DNA from: Ochotona curzoniae
Taxonomy: Eukaryota > Chordata > Mammalia > Lagomorpha > Ochotonidae
Assembly: GCF_017591425.1 (NCBI RefSeq)
Contig: NW_024465655.1
Location: 1,487,501-1,551,500 of the forward strand
Direction: 5' to 3'
Length of the DNA stretch: 64,000 nucleotides
The position numbers and the translations under genes were made by a program. The stretch's first letter is position 1, and each line of letters opens with the position of its first letter. This document shows positions 10,570 to 21,459 of the stretch, in pieces. The notes beneath the pieces are model-generated. The model saw only the letters and a list, made by a program, of their open reading frames with translations. It was not told the DNA's origin and did not search any database.

Positions 10570-10710
10570 TTTTGGTTTATATATTTCATTCTGTTAGGTG
10601 GCAAATTCCTAGAGCACAAGGACTTTGATTTGTATTTTTATTACACCCCAAAACGTATAATTTTGTGTCTTAGACTAAAGAAATGTGCTGAGTGAATGGA
10701 TAAATGAATT
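10570..10710 (+). mobile_element. L2 3'-end fragment
   Basis: TGTTAGGTGGCAAATTCCTAGAGCACAAGGACTTTG...TGAGTGAATGGATAAATGAA follows the L2 terminal pattern (AAGCTCC...GAGGGCAGGGACTTTG...TGAATGAATGAA). Old and diverged. Confidence 0.55.
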
Positions 10711-10744
10711 ACAAAGTTTTATGATGCTCTATAGTATGTAAAGA

Positions 10745-10870
10745 ATTTTGATTGTCTAAGTCATTTGATGCTTGTAGCATCTTTGGAAAAGGTGTGTATG
10801 GTAGTCATTCCTGCCTCCCCAATAAGAGCATCCATTAGCATAATACAGCTAATATATGGCAGACTGGGCT
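10745..10870 (+). mobile_element. Possible MIR fragment
   Basis: CATTTGATGCTTGTAGCATCTTTGG...GTATGGTAGTCATTCCTGCC...TACAGCTAATATATGGCAGACTGGGCTT follows the MIR order (CATTTAATCCT...GTAGGTACTATTATCCCC...AGCTAGTAAGTGGCAGAGC), weakly. Confidence 0.4.
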
Positions 10871-12094
10871 TAACATAGTTATTCTAGTTCCTACTACTTT
10901 TCAAAGGTCTCAATTTCCTTACTCAGAACCATTTGTTCGTATGACCTTAGCTATTAGCTGTTCCTGCTCTGACCACCTCAAGTGTCCAAAGAGAAAGAAG
11001 GCAAAATGGGTTAACAAAGACAATACAACTACCTAATGTAGAGAAGTCAGCTGGAAAACCCAGGACAGCTAAGCCTGCCAATCCTGTGCTGGTGTTCAGC
11101 ATCTCTTTCTCCCTCCCAGACTCTCTCTTGTGAACCTCCTGTGTCTGGAATTACATCTCCTTTTATCCTGGGGTTTCAAGGTATGATTTTATCTATGACA
11201 CATGCTTCACACGTTGTGGAACACAGAAAAAGAGGCAGAGGCCAACTTGTGGCTGGAGCAGAGGACGGATGCATGGGCAGCAACAGGCAGCAGGAAGAAG
11301 TTTCTCCCAAGGACTTCCTAGCAACTCTCTGAGAATCACCTCCTCTTGTGCCTCAGACAAGGTCATGGGCAGTGGTCCCCTGTGGACCCTGCATTTTCTG
11401 AATTACTGAGTGCTCACAATGTGGTTCCTGCTGTACCATCCAACCTTGCCAGTGATTATAAAAGTCATTAAATCTCCACAGTAAATCTGAATACTTTAGA
11501 CTGATTGTTTTCCTGGCACATAAAAAACAGAAAAAGAAACTCAAGTGTTGAAAAACATTTTAAGCTGAAATCACATAGTTCAGAGGCAAACAGCACTAAA
11601 TCCACCACAGTTAGTCATCTTGCAATACACCCTAAAAGCTTACTTAATAGCACAGAATGTGGGGTTGACCAGTATTTCTTACTCAAAGGGGTTTAAATAT
11701 AAATCTCTAGTGGATTGATACTCCTGGCTTGATACTCAAGATTCCAGAAAATGTTCTTTAGCTGATTCTCTTCCTTCAAATACTGGCAGAAAGCTGAAGT
11801 TTTGCCCTGGAAAGAATGGAGTTTCATAATGGCCATGTAAAAGAACCAAAGATTACTAAACTTGAACTTTCATGTACAGTCCTGTTAAGATGGATTGCTG
11901 ATAGTTGGATTAAAAAATTCAGTAACCTCCTGAGCTGATGGAAAGATATTCAAATGGACTGACATAGAAGTGCCAAAAATTTCCATGCATTCCTTTGGGA
12001 TTTTTTTTTCAAAGCAGTAAAATGAAGATCTTGATGCCTGGAAAAAATTTCCAAATATTATGACTTCACCTTTCATCAATACTTTTATTGTCCT
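10871..12094. other. Repeat-free unique sequence (left part of the longest such block)
   Basis: No SINE, LINE or LTR recognised over about 1.2 kb. Several frames of 60-75 codons carry no motif. With the next two entries it forms a 3-kb stretch unusually free of retroposons for this window. Confidence 0.5.
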
Positions 12095-12613
12095 TTGCTT
12101 TTCAAAATTCATTTGTTCGTGAAAGATACTAAAATGCCCTTGTCAGCTCTCCAGCACTGCTGGTCACCTCTCTCTCTCTCGGAGGAGGAGTATTTCCTTT
12201 TCATTTGCTGCCTTGTGTTAATTGTCTGGGGCAGACAGAATAGTTGCAAATGCAGAATACAGGGGCTTGGGTTCAGTTCTGGTTGTCTTTGCTGGGGAGC
12301 AGAGACCTTCTCACCTTTTTCTCAGGTCAGTGGACTGCTGCCTTTGTTAGTACTGGGCAGGCTGAGTTACTCAATAACTACTGGGCATTTCAGCTGCACT
12401 CCTTTGGCACGTAGGCAGTTTTGGTGTTTCAGAAACTTATTTCCAACACAGAATCAAACTTGGATGAACCAAACTTCACTTTGCCATACTCTAGGGATGG
12501 GTAAGCCTGGTCCTATGCTTAGTTTCCTTGAATGTCTTACAACTATTTTTCAAATGTCCTCAGGTTGGCCAAAAGCAAACCAGCATTGCCAAACATTTTA
12601 CTTAATTGAATGA
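12095..12613 (+). other. 172-codon open frame, longest in the window, not recognised
   Basis: An ATG-started frame whose translation is rich in Leu, Ser, Phe and Cys, with hydrophobic stretches near residues 33-47 and 82-92 and a Q-T-W-M-N-Q-T-S stretch around residue 121. No recognised domain and no obvious Kozak context or splice structure. Any part could belong to an exon, but a chance frame of this length in 128 kb of double strand is not surprising. Probability of being coding is low. Confidence 0.12.
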
Positions 12614-13935
12614 TAATGATAAAAAAATACTCCATTTGTATTTTAATGAAAATTGAATCCATATGTTTGATTCACTTTTTGCACTTAATCCATCAAAATA
12701 TTTTGTAAGAGTTATCTGAAGTCCAAGAGGTTTTCCATGTCATTTTAAAAAAGTCAGCCAGCCTAAGCCATTTCACGCTGGATTTGTTTTTGCTGCTAAT
12801 AGGGAAATTCTGTTTTCCTGGTACCTATCTCACTCCAAACTTATCTGTATTCTTGCTCTGATGCCCATTCTGCAACAGTTGCACCCTGACGTGATCATAA
12901 TTGAAGTGATTCCTGAAAGCATTCTGCCTTTTGTTTTCTTGTGCTGCCTGCAGAAGAAAAGAAGTAGAAATGGCACTGGGGGACTGGGGTCAGGGGTGTG
13001 GGGGAATGGGGAGGAACAGAACAAAGAAAACTGGTTAAAGACTTGCCTGCATGTGATCTGTGGAGAGAGGGAGTTTTGGGAGGAACAGAAGGCTAACCAG
13101 TTGGATAGCACCTGGCTAATTTACATTCTCTTCAAGTTGAAGGTGGGTTTCAACGGGAAGGCACCGGGAGAGCTGATCAGGAAGTAGACTGTAGGTGCAA
13201 CAATCTATTGATAGACTTAATTGGAAGACTAGCTCTGCTTTCCCTGCAACTGGTAATCCCAGGAGTTACTGAGGGGAAAGGAGGGGAAGAGGAAGGTGCT
13301 AGGAGGAGGTTGGGAGCCTTGGCAGATCTCTTCAATGAGATCATTGCTGTTCAGCACTGCCCTGTTGTCCCTGTCTGCTGCTGGTGCCCAGACAGCTCCA
13401 GATGCAACTGATCTCATTACAGATCTGAGCAGGATTGGCTTGGACAGCCTGCTCTAGCCTATTGAATGTTTTTCTTCCACTCCCCCCACCTTGGCCCTAT
13501 CTTAGCCTCTTGGCGGAAGGTGCTTTTGTCTTGGATTAATCTAGGGTTAATCTAAGTTTACTAACTTGCTGCAAGCCTGAGCTGGCAAGATAGCTGTAAT
13601 GTTCAAATAACTCTGAAAGCTCCTCTCCCATCGCCAGTGCATGCTCTAATTTGTTTAACCTCTGTCTACATTGGATTCAGATCAACCCGAAGAGACTGGG
13701 TACATCACCAAGTAGGATTAAAACAAAGATTAGTTCTGCATCTTATCTAAGATGTAATTCTCATTTTTATGTTGACTTGCTTGAAGGCTGTTTGTTGCTT
13801 TAGTTTTTCTTGGTGAGAGAGATCAGAGGAATAAAATCTCAGGTTATGAACAGAACCTCAGTAAACTGCCACTTTGGGTCCCTGTTTCCATTAAGGATTG
13901 CACTTAAAATAATCTCTGCACACAAAGCTCCTTTT
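12614..13935. promoter_or_regulatory. Repeat-free block, candidate conserved enhancer
   Basis: About 1.3 kb with no recognisable retroposon. It clusters bicoid/OTX-type homeodomain cores: TAATCC near 12686, GGATTG near 13432, GGATTA 13533-13538, TAATCT 13537-13542 and 13548-13553, GGATTA 13715-13720. There is also a GATA site (CTTATCT, 13742-13748) and many E-box-like CAG/CTG elements around 13380-13420. Seen: the motifs and the absence of repeats. Inferred: purifying selection and enhancer activity. Minus and plus frames here (93 and 108 codons) have no motif. Confidence 0.35.
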
Positions 13936-14228
13936 TCTTAAAGTTTTTTTTTGTTTGAAATAAAATACATTGATACGAAGAGACACAGAAAGAGACTTTT
14001 CATCAGCAGGTTCACCCTGCAAGTAGCTGCGGTGGCTGAGCTCAGCCAATCCAAAGCCAACCCATGTTGGTAACAGGAGCCCAAGGATTTGAGCCATTCT
14101 CTGCTGCTTTTCCAGGCCATATGCATGGAGCTGGATCAGAAGTGGAGCACAGGACTAGAACTGGTACCCATATGGAATGCTCTTGCCAAAGGTGAAAGCT
14201 TAACCTACTATGCCATGATGCCAGCCCC
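13936..14228 (-). mobile_element. CSINE, diverged
   Basis: Minus copy: AAAGAGACTTTTCATCAGCAGGTTCACCCTGCAAGTAGC, GCCATTCTCTGCTGCTTTTCCAGGCC, GGAGCTGGATCAGAAGTGGAGC, GGTACCCATATGGAATGC, ending CCATGATGCCAGCCCC. Followed directly by a CT tract. Confidence 0.88.
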
Positions 14229-14360
14229 TCCTTTTTCTTTTCTTTTTGTTGCCCTTTAATCTCCCTCCTTCTGTCTTGTTCTCGTTGTCTCCCTCTCTCT
14301 CTCTCTCTGTGTCTGTCTCTCTCTCTCTCCTCTCTCTCTTTGTCTCTGTCTCTCTGACAC
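14229..14360. repeat. Pyrimidine-rich (CT)n tract
   Basis: Runs of CTCTCTCTCT with TGTCTC interruptions. The opposite strand gives Arg/Glu-rich low-complexity frames (106 codons at 14042-14362), which are artefacts. The end (14365-14440, AAATATTTTTGAATGATTCTTATGAATGAAG) may be an L2 tail. Confidence 0.9.
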
Positions 14361-14472
14361 ACTGCTGTATCTGTGGCATACCTCTACCCAGAGTCTAGGG
14401 ACTATCAAAGACTCATTAAATATTTTTGAATGATTCTTATGAATGAAGCATATGAGAAACAATGCACCAATC

Positions 14473-14555
14473 TGGGCCCAGCACAGTAGCCTGGTGGCTA
14501 AAGTCCTCTGTCTTTCTCTCTCCCTTCTTCCCCCCTGTCCCTCTCTCTCAAGATA
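14473..14555 (+). mobile_element. CSINE with internal deletion (head joined to tail)
   Basis: The SINE head GGGCCCAGCACAGTAGCCTGGTGGCTAAAGTCCT runs straight into the CT-rich 3' part (CTGTCTTTCTCTCTCCC). About 250 bases of body are missing. Confidence 0.7.
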
Positions 14556-14739
14556 CAGAAACTCCTTCCATCATTAAGTGTCTGGATCGCTCTAACGTAG
14601 GGCAATTCTGTAATGATTTGACTGTTGGATCTGGGGAGATGTGTCTATCTCATAAGGAAACTAACAAATAAAGGCTGAAGGCAACATGGTGATTTTCTTC
14701 CTTTCTTGGCCCTCGTTTGTCTCTGTGTCATTAACACGC

Positions 14740-14812
14740 TCTATTCTACCCTGAGTTTCCTCATCTGTGTATTGAAAATGATCCCTCAGGTCTCTTACAG
14801 TTCTGGGGTTTT
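14740..14812 (+). mobile_element. MIR core fragment
   Basis: CCTGAGTTTCCTCATCTGTGTATTGAAAATGAT matches the MIR core (CTCAGTTTCCTCATCTGTAAAATGGG). Confidence 0.6.
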
Positions 14813-15407
14813 TTTTCCCCCTAGCTTGTGATTTAACTCACCAGGGAAAAAAGTCGGAAGGCTCAGAAGGAACATGGAATCTGTGATCATTGATTATTTC
14901 ACATTTCAGAATCTTCCTTATTCACACACGGGGCAAATATCTCCAGGAACCCTGGAGATAATCTCTGTTTTAGTAGTTACCACTTGCCATTTGGATGAAG
15001 GTTACAGGAAAATCTAGGACCACATCAGGATTTCTCATAAGGGGTCCTTATTACCAGGAAGAGAAGATTTTATGCTCTTTTTGGCTGACCTTCCTCTAAT
15101 TTTTTCTTTATAAAAAATAGAAATAGCTTCCAAGGGAAAAGATAAGACATGGCTTTAAAGATAATAACCAGATAAGACATGGTTTTTAAGTAAAGGACAT
15201 CTTTTGGTCTTTAGATTGAGAAATCAAGGAGCAATTTCTTACTGAAGATTACCCTGAGTCTTCCATCATGTGTTGAATTAATTGTTCTGCCCAGCAGTAG
15301 AACATTGGGATGCTGAATGACTCAACCTGGGAAATGGTGATGAATGGGTTCTGAATTCACTCCTGCATAGGATCAACTTCTGTGAAGTAGTTTTCTTTGT
15401 TCTGTGG
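14813..15407. other. Unique sequence, no gene seen
   Basis: No recognised repeat. Contains a short imperfect duplication GATAAGACATGG at about 15141 and 15171. Confidence 0.4.
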
Positions 15408-15410
15408 TAG

Positions 15411-15749
15411 AATCTGCATGTGTTTCTTGAGAAGTACACTCCTGATGATGCTTACAGATTCCTTGCTTTGCTAGACAAAAGGAAACAGATCAAATGCTGG
15501 CAGGATACAGATTCAGAGGTTGAGCTCTCTGGATCATACAAATTCCCATATTTCATACACAGCATCAAAAGTGGAATGCTTAACCTTATAGCAATGGGTT
15601 CAACCTGTGAAGGTTCTGTCTACCTCACTAATCCACACCTCGCAGAATCAACACCATACAGAGAGGCTTTGCTGCATTTTCCATCTGAAAATGACTATAA
15701 GCACCCTGTCTTTAAGTACAGTATTGCAGAAGGAGAAATAAAATCTTAA
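15411..15749 (+). other. Open frame of about 112 codons, not recognised; possible pseudogene fragment
   Basis: Stop-free from the TAG at 15408-15410 to TAA. It has no early ATG (GTG at 15420), so as it stands it could only be an internal exon or a decayed copy. The translation looks more protein-like than neighbouring frames: mixed polar and hydrophobic residues, an FLEKYTPDDAYRFLALLDKRK segment at the start, few low-complexity runs. I recognise no family. It ends in GAGAAATAAAATCTTAA, which contains an AATAAA signal overlapping the stop, with no A-tail after it. Could be an old processed pseudogene piece or chance. Confidence 0.15.
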
Positions 15750-15975
15750 ACTTTCTCAGTATTTCATGTTTCCAATCCTGGTTTGCTTATATTAATAACT
15801 ATTGTAGCTCCCTCAACACTGAATCGTGAAGTCAGTCGTTGTGCTGTGAGCTGCTCACTCTGTAGACAAGTCAGCATATGGTCTTATCCTCAGGAGAAAC
15901 AGCTTGTATTCATGATGTCCAGTCAATTGGTACTTAACCTTTGTCAGTCCATACCATTTATATAAGGCTGTCTCT

Positions 15976-16003
15976 CTCACACACTCACACACACACACAC
16001 ACA
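15976..16003. repeat. (CA)n microsatellite
   Basis: CTCTCTCACACACTCACACACACACAC, about 10 pure CA units at the end, next to the head of the following SINE. Confidence 0.9.
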
Positions 16004-16011
16004 AATAGTGC

Positions 16012-16310
16012 TAGGGCCAGCACAGTGGTATAGCAAGCTAAGCCTCCACATGTGGTGCCAGCATTCCCTATGAGCGTTGACTCTAGTTGTGGCTATTCCA
16101 TTTGCTATCCAGCTCCTTGTTTATTGGCCTGGAAATCAGTGGAGGCTGGCTGAAGTCCTTGAGTTCCTACAACCATCTGGGAGACTGGAAAGAAACTCTT
16201 GGTCCCAGCTTTGGATTGGCCCAACTCTTACCGTTGCAGTCATTTGGGGAAGGAGCCAGTGGTTGGAAGACCTTTCTCTCTGTCTCTCCTCTTTGCTGTG
16301 CAGGTAGATA
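16012..16310 (+). mobile_element. CSINE, diverged
   Basis: Plus copy: AGGGCCAGCACAGTGGTATAGCAAGCTAAG head, CCAGCATTCCCTATGAG, GGAGGCTGGCTGAAGTCC, CATTTGGGGAAGGAGCCAGTGGTTGGAAGACCTTTCTCTCTGTC tail. The A-rich end is lost. Confidence 0.87.
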
Positions 16311-18229
16311 CATTTTTTTTTTCATATTACAAGCATGGATTTGCATTAGATTCATTTGTGAATCTGTTTTATCAAATATCTTCATTGTTTATGAAGGAAT
16401 TACATTTCTACATTGTAAACTTGTATATATTATGAACAATGTCATATAATGCCAGCATTCAGAAAAGCTGTTCAAGGGAAAATTGTCATCAGTTTTTCTA
16501 GCTGGTTGTACAGACATCTTGGGAATATTATGACTTTGAACATTTAAGACAACTTTTGAATGCTATGCCTGCAAGTTTATCTTTGTCTTGGACAATAAAA
16601 TCTACCAATGTGTTTGTATGTATAATTTGCACTCACCATATGAAAATTCAAGTTTCTACTATGCTTGGGCATTTGTGTCTAAGATACAGTCCCTGTGTGT
16701 GTCTATCCTTTAAAAGAAAATAAGAATAACTCTTTATTATTGTAGCACCAAAAATACCTGAAATTTCTTATTTTTAGTATAAAGGTGTCCAGAATTTGCA
16801 CGATTCATTTGGCTCAGATAGTATAGCAATTGGATCATTTAGAGAAGTTTGGAAATAGCTCTACATTTTATAGAATTCATTTGATATATTTGGGAGAGTA
16901 AGCAACCGTTAATAATATTTGTTTCACATCACTGTGCAAGACATGCTAAAAAGATAAAATACAAGAGGCCGAGACACTAGATCAGAGTGATAATAAGCTA
17001 TCTAGAGCTCCAAAAATATTTGGACTCTTTTTAAAAGAATAACAACAGTTTATGAAATTATATTATTAAAAAATAAAAGAAAATTATAAACAAAAAAACA
17101 AGAGTTTGTCTATAAAATGCCCAGTTTTCCCCACATATAACTTGCTGGTCCACTTCCTTGCCTTAATTAATGTTATTCTCCAAAGTTAGAGGATTCCCTC
17201 CCTTCCCACGTTTCTACTTGAAACTGTTTAAAGTTACCACGATTCTTCAAAAAGTTGGTTGAAATAAAATTAAAAGATCGGTTTACTTGTATGTCCAAAG
17301 TTTTTGAATTCTATTCTTGCAGAATTTAAAAAAAAAAATGTCATGGAAAATACATGTTATAAAGAAAAGTCGTCCTTGGGCTTCCCAGCGTTCTAGATTC
17401 CAGGGGATCCTTTTCCATGGACTTTTCCAATTAGACTCAGGTGTGCTTAGGTCCTAAAATTAGACATAGTACACTTGAACTTCAGCTCTGTGTCAACTCC
17501 TGAAGTTGTGAATTTTCAATCTCTAGAAAAAATAAAATAGTTTAATAAAATTGTTTTCAAGCTCCTGAGCAATATTTATGTCATGTAGTAGAGTCTTACA
17601 GAACAAATGCGTGTAGTGTGTGCTAGTCATTGTTAGTTTTAGAATTCTGGCCATTCCAGGACTAAATTAAAAAAGAGTCATTTTCTTCCGGAATCTCTAT
17701 GAAGTCCCAAAACCTTACATTTTTTCCTTTTGTTCAAAGAGTTTTCTACATTCCTTATAAAAAACAGTCTATATAATGCCCAAATATTATCCCCCTGGCA
17801 AAAATAGTTAAATAATTCACAGTATGCAGAATACAGAGTAAGATTTCCTCTTTTAACTGTTAGTCTATCATTTGGGACTTTTATTTATGACAAAGATAAT
17901 GTTATCTTCTTTCTTCTTAACAGTCTCTCATTGCAAATTTTCCACTTTATCTAATCATTAAACAGCTTTTATTGAATGGCAGAAAGATCTTGAGATAACA
18001 TGAAACATGTTGCCTAAACTGAAGGAAATTCAGAATAAAATAACTACATTCAAGAATAATTTCCCCCACCTTATATCACAGAACAATGGATTGAATCAAA
18101 CCCTGCTCTTCTCCCTAGTAACTTCACAGAACAATTTTCAGAATGGTCTATGACCGGCACCCAGAGGACTTACTTGTTTCTTAGCTTTTGCTTTTAACTA
18201 CATGCCACCAATTACTATGTTTCATTGCA
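16311..18229. other. 1.9 kb AT-rich sequence, no gene or clear repeat
   Basis: Low G+C, many short A and T runs. A few phrases resemble decayed LINE sequence but none can be aligned by eye. No frame above 80 codons outside the SINE edge. Confidence 0.45.
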
Positions 18230-18340
18230 TGTGAGTTTGCAAATGTTGTCTGTCCCATTAGATAGGGAACTCCTTGATGATGGAAATCATGCTTAAATAG
18301 AGCCCCCCATGTTACTGGCAGTCTCTGTGTGTGTCCAGAT
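18230..18340 (+). mobile_element. L2 3'-end fragment
   Basis: GTCTGTCCCATTAGATAGGGAACTCCTTGATGATGGAAATCATG matches the L2 terminal motif (CCATTAGACTGTAAGCTCCTTGAGGGCAGGGACC). Confidence 0.7.
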
Positions 18341-18989
18341 CTTGGTAGAGAGCTGAAGAGCAGAAGGAAGGAAACTCTATCCATGCCACATGTTTCACTA
18401 ACAATCTAGATTCCCTGTTTTAAAAGTGAGGCGACATAAACATGAGAAACACAGACACACGAACCTTCTAAGAAAATCCCCTTTTGTTTTCCATCAAAGA
18501 CCAGGAGTGAAAAACAACACATGGAGGAGATAAAATTAGAGTGTGACAGAGTGTGCGTACACAGGTGCTGGCTTGCAGTATTTTGCGCTGCACATGCCGT
18601 CATCAGCTCCCCTGGGCTGCACTCGGCACGTTCCCAACACTGACTGAGGGTGACGCTGTACGTTTCCTGGAAGCTCCTGTTGCTAGAAGGCTGTGGCGTT
18701 TTCTTTCCGAATGTGAATCAGGAAGATAATGCCTATCTTACAGTTCTATTATCATTGAGCTTATGCTTGAGAAGCTTTTTAAAAAAGTTCCAGTTTAAAT
18801 ACTACAGAAACCTAATATATGAGCATTCTGACTTTATAATCTCTTGCTTAGTTACCTAGTTGTATCAGCTTTGTGATTTAAGACTTATTCTCAAAAACAT
18901 TTCCACCTTCCAAAAATCAGATATCCATCAAGAAGGAATTATCACTATATTCTTTGATGTGTGTCTGTGACGTTTCTTCAGTATGACAA
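18341..18989. other. Unique sequence, no gene seen
   Basis: No repeat recognised. Frames of 65-69 codons have no motif. Confidence 0.4.
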
Positions 18990-19185
18990 TCATACAATCA
19001 ATAGCACTTACTGAACACATACATGTAAGTTGCCAGGCACAAGGCTGAGTGCTATATGTAAATGTTCCCATTTAGTACTCCCCAAAACCCAGTTGGGGAG
19101 ATTCTAGGATGAGCATGTGTTTATGATGAGGAAGCATACCCGTGAAGATGATAAGTAACTCGCACGTGGTAACTGACTACCTTTA
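18990..19185 (+). mobile_element. MIR element
   Basis: Good MIR order: AGCACTTACTGAACACATACATGTAAGTTGCCAGGCACAAGGCTGAGTGCTATATG, TTCCCATTTAGTACTCCCC, GGTGAGGAAGC-like core (ATGATGAGGAAGC), GATAAGTAACTCGCACGTGGTAAC. Confidence 0.8.
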
Positions 19186-20104
19186 AGGATGTTCCAGAGA
19201 AAATGCTATGAACCATGAGGGCACTGGCCAAAGTTCTCCTCGGTTATCTGAGGACAGTGTTGTCGTTGTATGGATGTGTCTAGCTCTGTGTGAGGCCTCT
19301 CTTGTGTGCATGTGTAAGCACTGGGACTTAAAACCAGGCTCATGAATTTCTCATCTTTATCAAGTTTCATTTCCTTTGCTGTTTCTCTAAAGTGCTTCAT
19401 GTATTATTGTAAGGAGAGTGGAGACAAGAAGATGTGTCTTGTGTAACACCAGGCAAGCTAAATCGGAAAGGATTGCATTCTAATGACAGTGGTACCATCA
19501 AAAAGTCATCTTTCCCATGAACTTTAATTCATCATTGAAAAAAAAAATGAGGAGCTCTGTGTTGGCATAGTGAGTGAAGAGAAAGTTGTATTCAATCCTA
19601 GACAAGGTGCACATTTTACAAATCAAAACCAGGCAGAAATGTTGCTGGGTAGGCTAGCTTTCATTCGATTTAACCACTACTTCTTATCGGCTCTTCCCAG
19701 GTTAATTTTCTTGTTCTGCCTTTGGAGTTAATCTCTACTCAGTACAGTCTCTTGCAGATAAAATATACAATAAGTCAACGTTTGATAATGGAGTGAATCT
19801 TTAGTAGACTTGAAGTATGGCAGTGACAATTGTGTTCGGACTATATGTACTTGAGATCCTTGACGTCTTCTTCAAGATCAGACATATACCTAAATTATTA
19901 AACCTCAGCCTCCAAAAGAGCCTATAAACTCAAATATCTTGCTATTTACTTTTTGAAGTGAGTGAAAACAAATTCATCAGTATTGTTTTTTGTTTTGCTT
20001 TTAATAGCATCTTCATATTTCTATTTTCACGAAGACCCTTTACTCAATTACTCTGAACTTAAAAATGTGTGCTGAAGGAGCTAAACATTCAAAAATGGAA
20101 ATTG
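19186..20104. other. Unique sequence, no gene seen
   Basis: About 0.9 kb with no recognised repeat or exon. Confidence 0.4.
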
Positions 20105-20195
20105 ATATTTATTTTTAATATTTAAACATGATTTTTATTTATTTATTATATTTATTTATTTATTATATTTATTTTTAATATTTTAAACATGATTT
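20105..20195. repeat. 60-bp tandem duplication, AT-rich
   Basis: ATATTTATTTTTAATATTT(T)AAACATGATTT appears at 20105-20134 and again at 20165-20195. The space between is TTTATTTATTTATTATA. Period 60, second copy has one extra T. Confidence 0.85.
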
Positions 20196-20244
20196 ATGAA
20201 TTTAGACTATATTGGGGTAGCATTTCTTTTTGTAGAAAGGCTAA

Positions 20245-20450
20245 ATATATATATATACTATATAGTCTATATACAATATGTAGTATATTGTATATATTAT
20301 ATATATATACATGTATATGTATATACAATATACAATATTATATATATTGTATATATAGACTACATATTGTATATAGACTATATAGTATATATATATAATA
20401 TGTAGTATATAGACTATAGAGTATACTGTATATGTGATCATATATTATAC
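20245..20450. repeat. TA-rich tract with a 37-bp perfect inverted repeat
   Basis: Arms at 20248-20284 and 20359-20395 are exact reverse complements over 37 bases, enclosing 74 bases that are themselves almost all A and T. A third partial copy (GTAGTATATAGACTATA) follows at 20402-20418. The tract can form a long hairpin or cruciform. Ile/Tyr-rich frames read across it are artefacts. Confidence 0.92.
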
Positions 20451-20940
20451 AAGTACACGGTGAACAATTTGTTTATTGACTGAATATCTTAAAACATCAG
20501 CTATCTAGTGAATGAAGTGGGTCTTGTGGTTTTATCCCATAGCCTGGAACTTAGTGGGAACTCAAAAAATTGTGTCAAGTAAAGAAACCCAAGTTTCACT
20601 TTTGAATTGGTATATTAGATGCTTGAGAATACAGCAGGAAATCCACTTCAAAGAAAATCTTGCTTTTTACATATATTGTCCGACAGAGTTGGTTGGCTCT
20701 CATTAGAGGTGTGTGTGTGTAGAGAGAAAAGGGGGACAGAGCCTTCTTTCTACACTTTGACTTCACTTCATGAAATAGGATTGAAAACGGCCACTAAGTC
20801 ACCCCTTCCCAGAGCTCTCTGCTCCTCATCAGATCCCTGCAGCCATTTTAGCCGCAGTTGTTGGGCTGAACAAAGTAATGAATATTCTAGAGATAGGTTG
20901 ATGACACAAGGAGAAAACATCCTAGGTTGGTACTTTATAG
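20451..20940. other. Unique sequence, no gene seen
   Basis: A 109-codon frame (20619-20948) with no motif. A short GTGTGTGTGTAGAGAG run near 20710. Confidence 0.4.
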
Positions 20941-21340
20941 CTTCCTAATCCTCCAGCTGGAAAGCTGAGATCCAGGTGTCGGCATACGCGATCCCTTCTC
21001 CCTGTGCGGTCAGAGAGAATCTGTCCGTGACCTCTGATCTAGTTTTTGGAGAGCTGGAGGCAGTCTTGATGTTAATTGGCTTGTGGAATCATTGCCTAAT
21101 CTCTGCTTTCCTGTCTATATGACATCCTTCCTCGGTGTGTTTCTGCCTCCAAATATTTTTCTCTCTCATCAGGACAACAGTCACGTTACATTAGGGTCCA
21201 CGCTCTGACTTCATCTTAATTTAATCACATCTGCAAAGATTAACTAGCAGGTCAGGTTGTATTCTGAGGTATATGGAATTAAGAGTTCAAAATATGTATT
21301 TGGGGGTTTGGGGAACAAAGTTCAACCCATGATCGACCTG
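20941..21340 (-). mobile_element. MaLR-type LTR remnant, near full length
   Basis: Read on minus it follows the widespread MaLR-class order. On plus: CTCCAGCTGGAAAGCTGAGATCCAGGTGTCGGC, ATTGGCTTGTGGAATCATTGCCTAATCTCTGC, CATCAGGACAACAGTCACGTTACATTAGGGTCC, GACTTCATCTTAATTTAATCACATCTGCAAAGA, GTATTCTGAGGTATATGG, ACAAAGTTCAACCCATGA. Same family as 56140-56510 on the other strand. Confidence 0.8.
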
Positions 21341-21459
21341 TGTTAGAATGAGAAGATGCAACTGGGATTTGTAGTTTTCCTCGCTGGTCAATGGTGAGAA
21401 GCAGCAGCGTGAATGAATGTGAATAAGCACCAGAATGAGATTAATAAGAACAGATTATC

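Noticed and set aside
14042..14362. Arg/Glu-rich protein on minus
   Set aside because: Encoded by the CT tract and a SINE; low complexity only.
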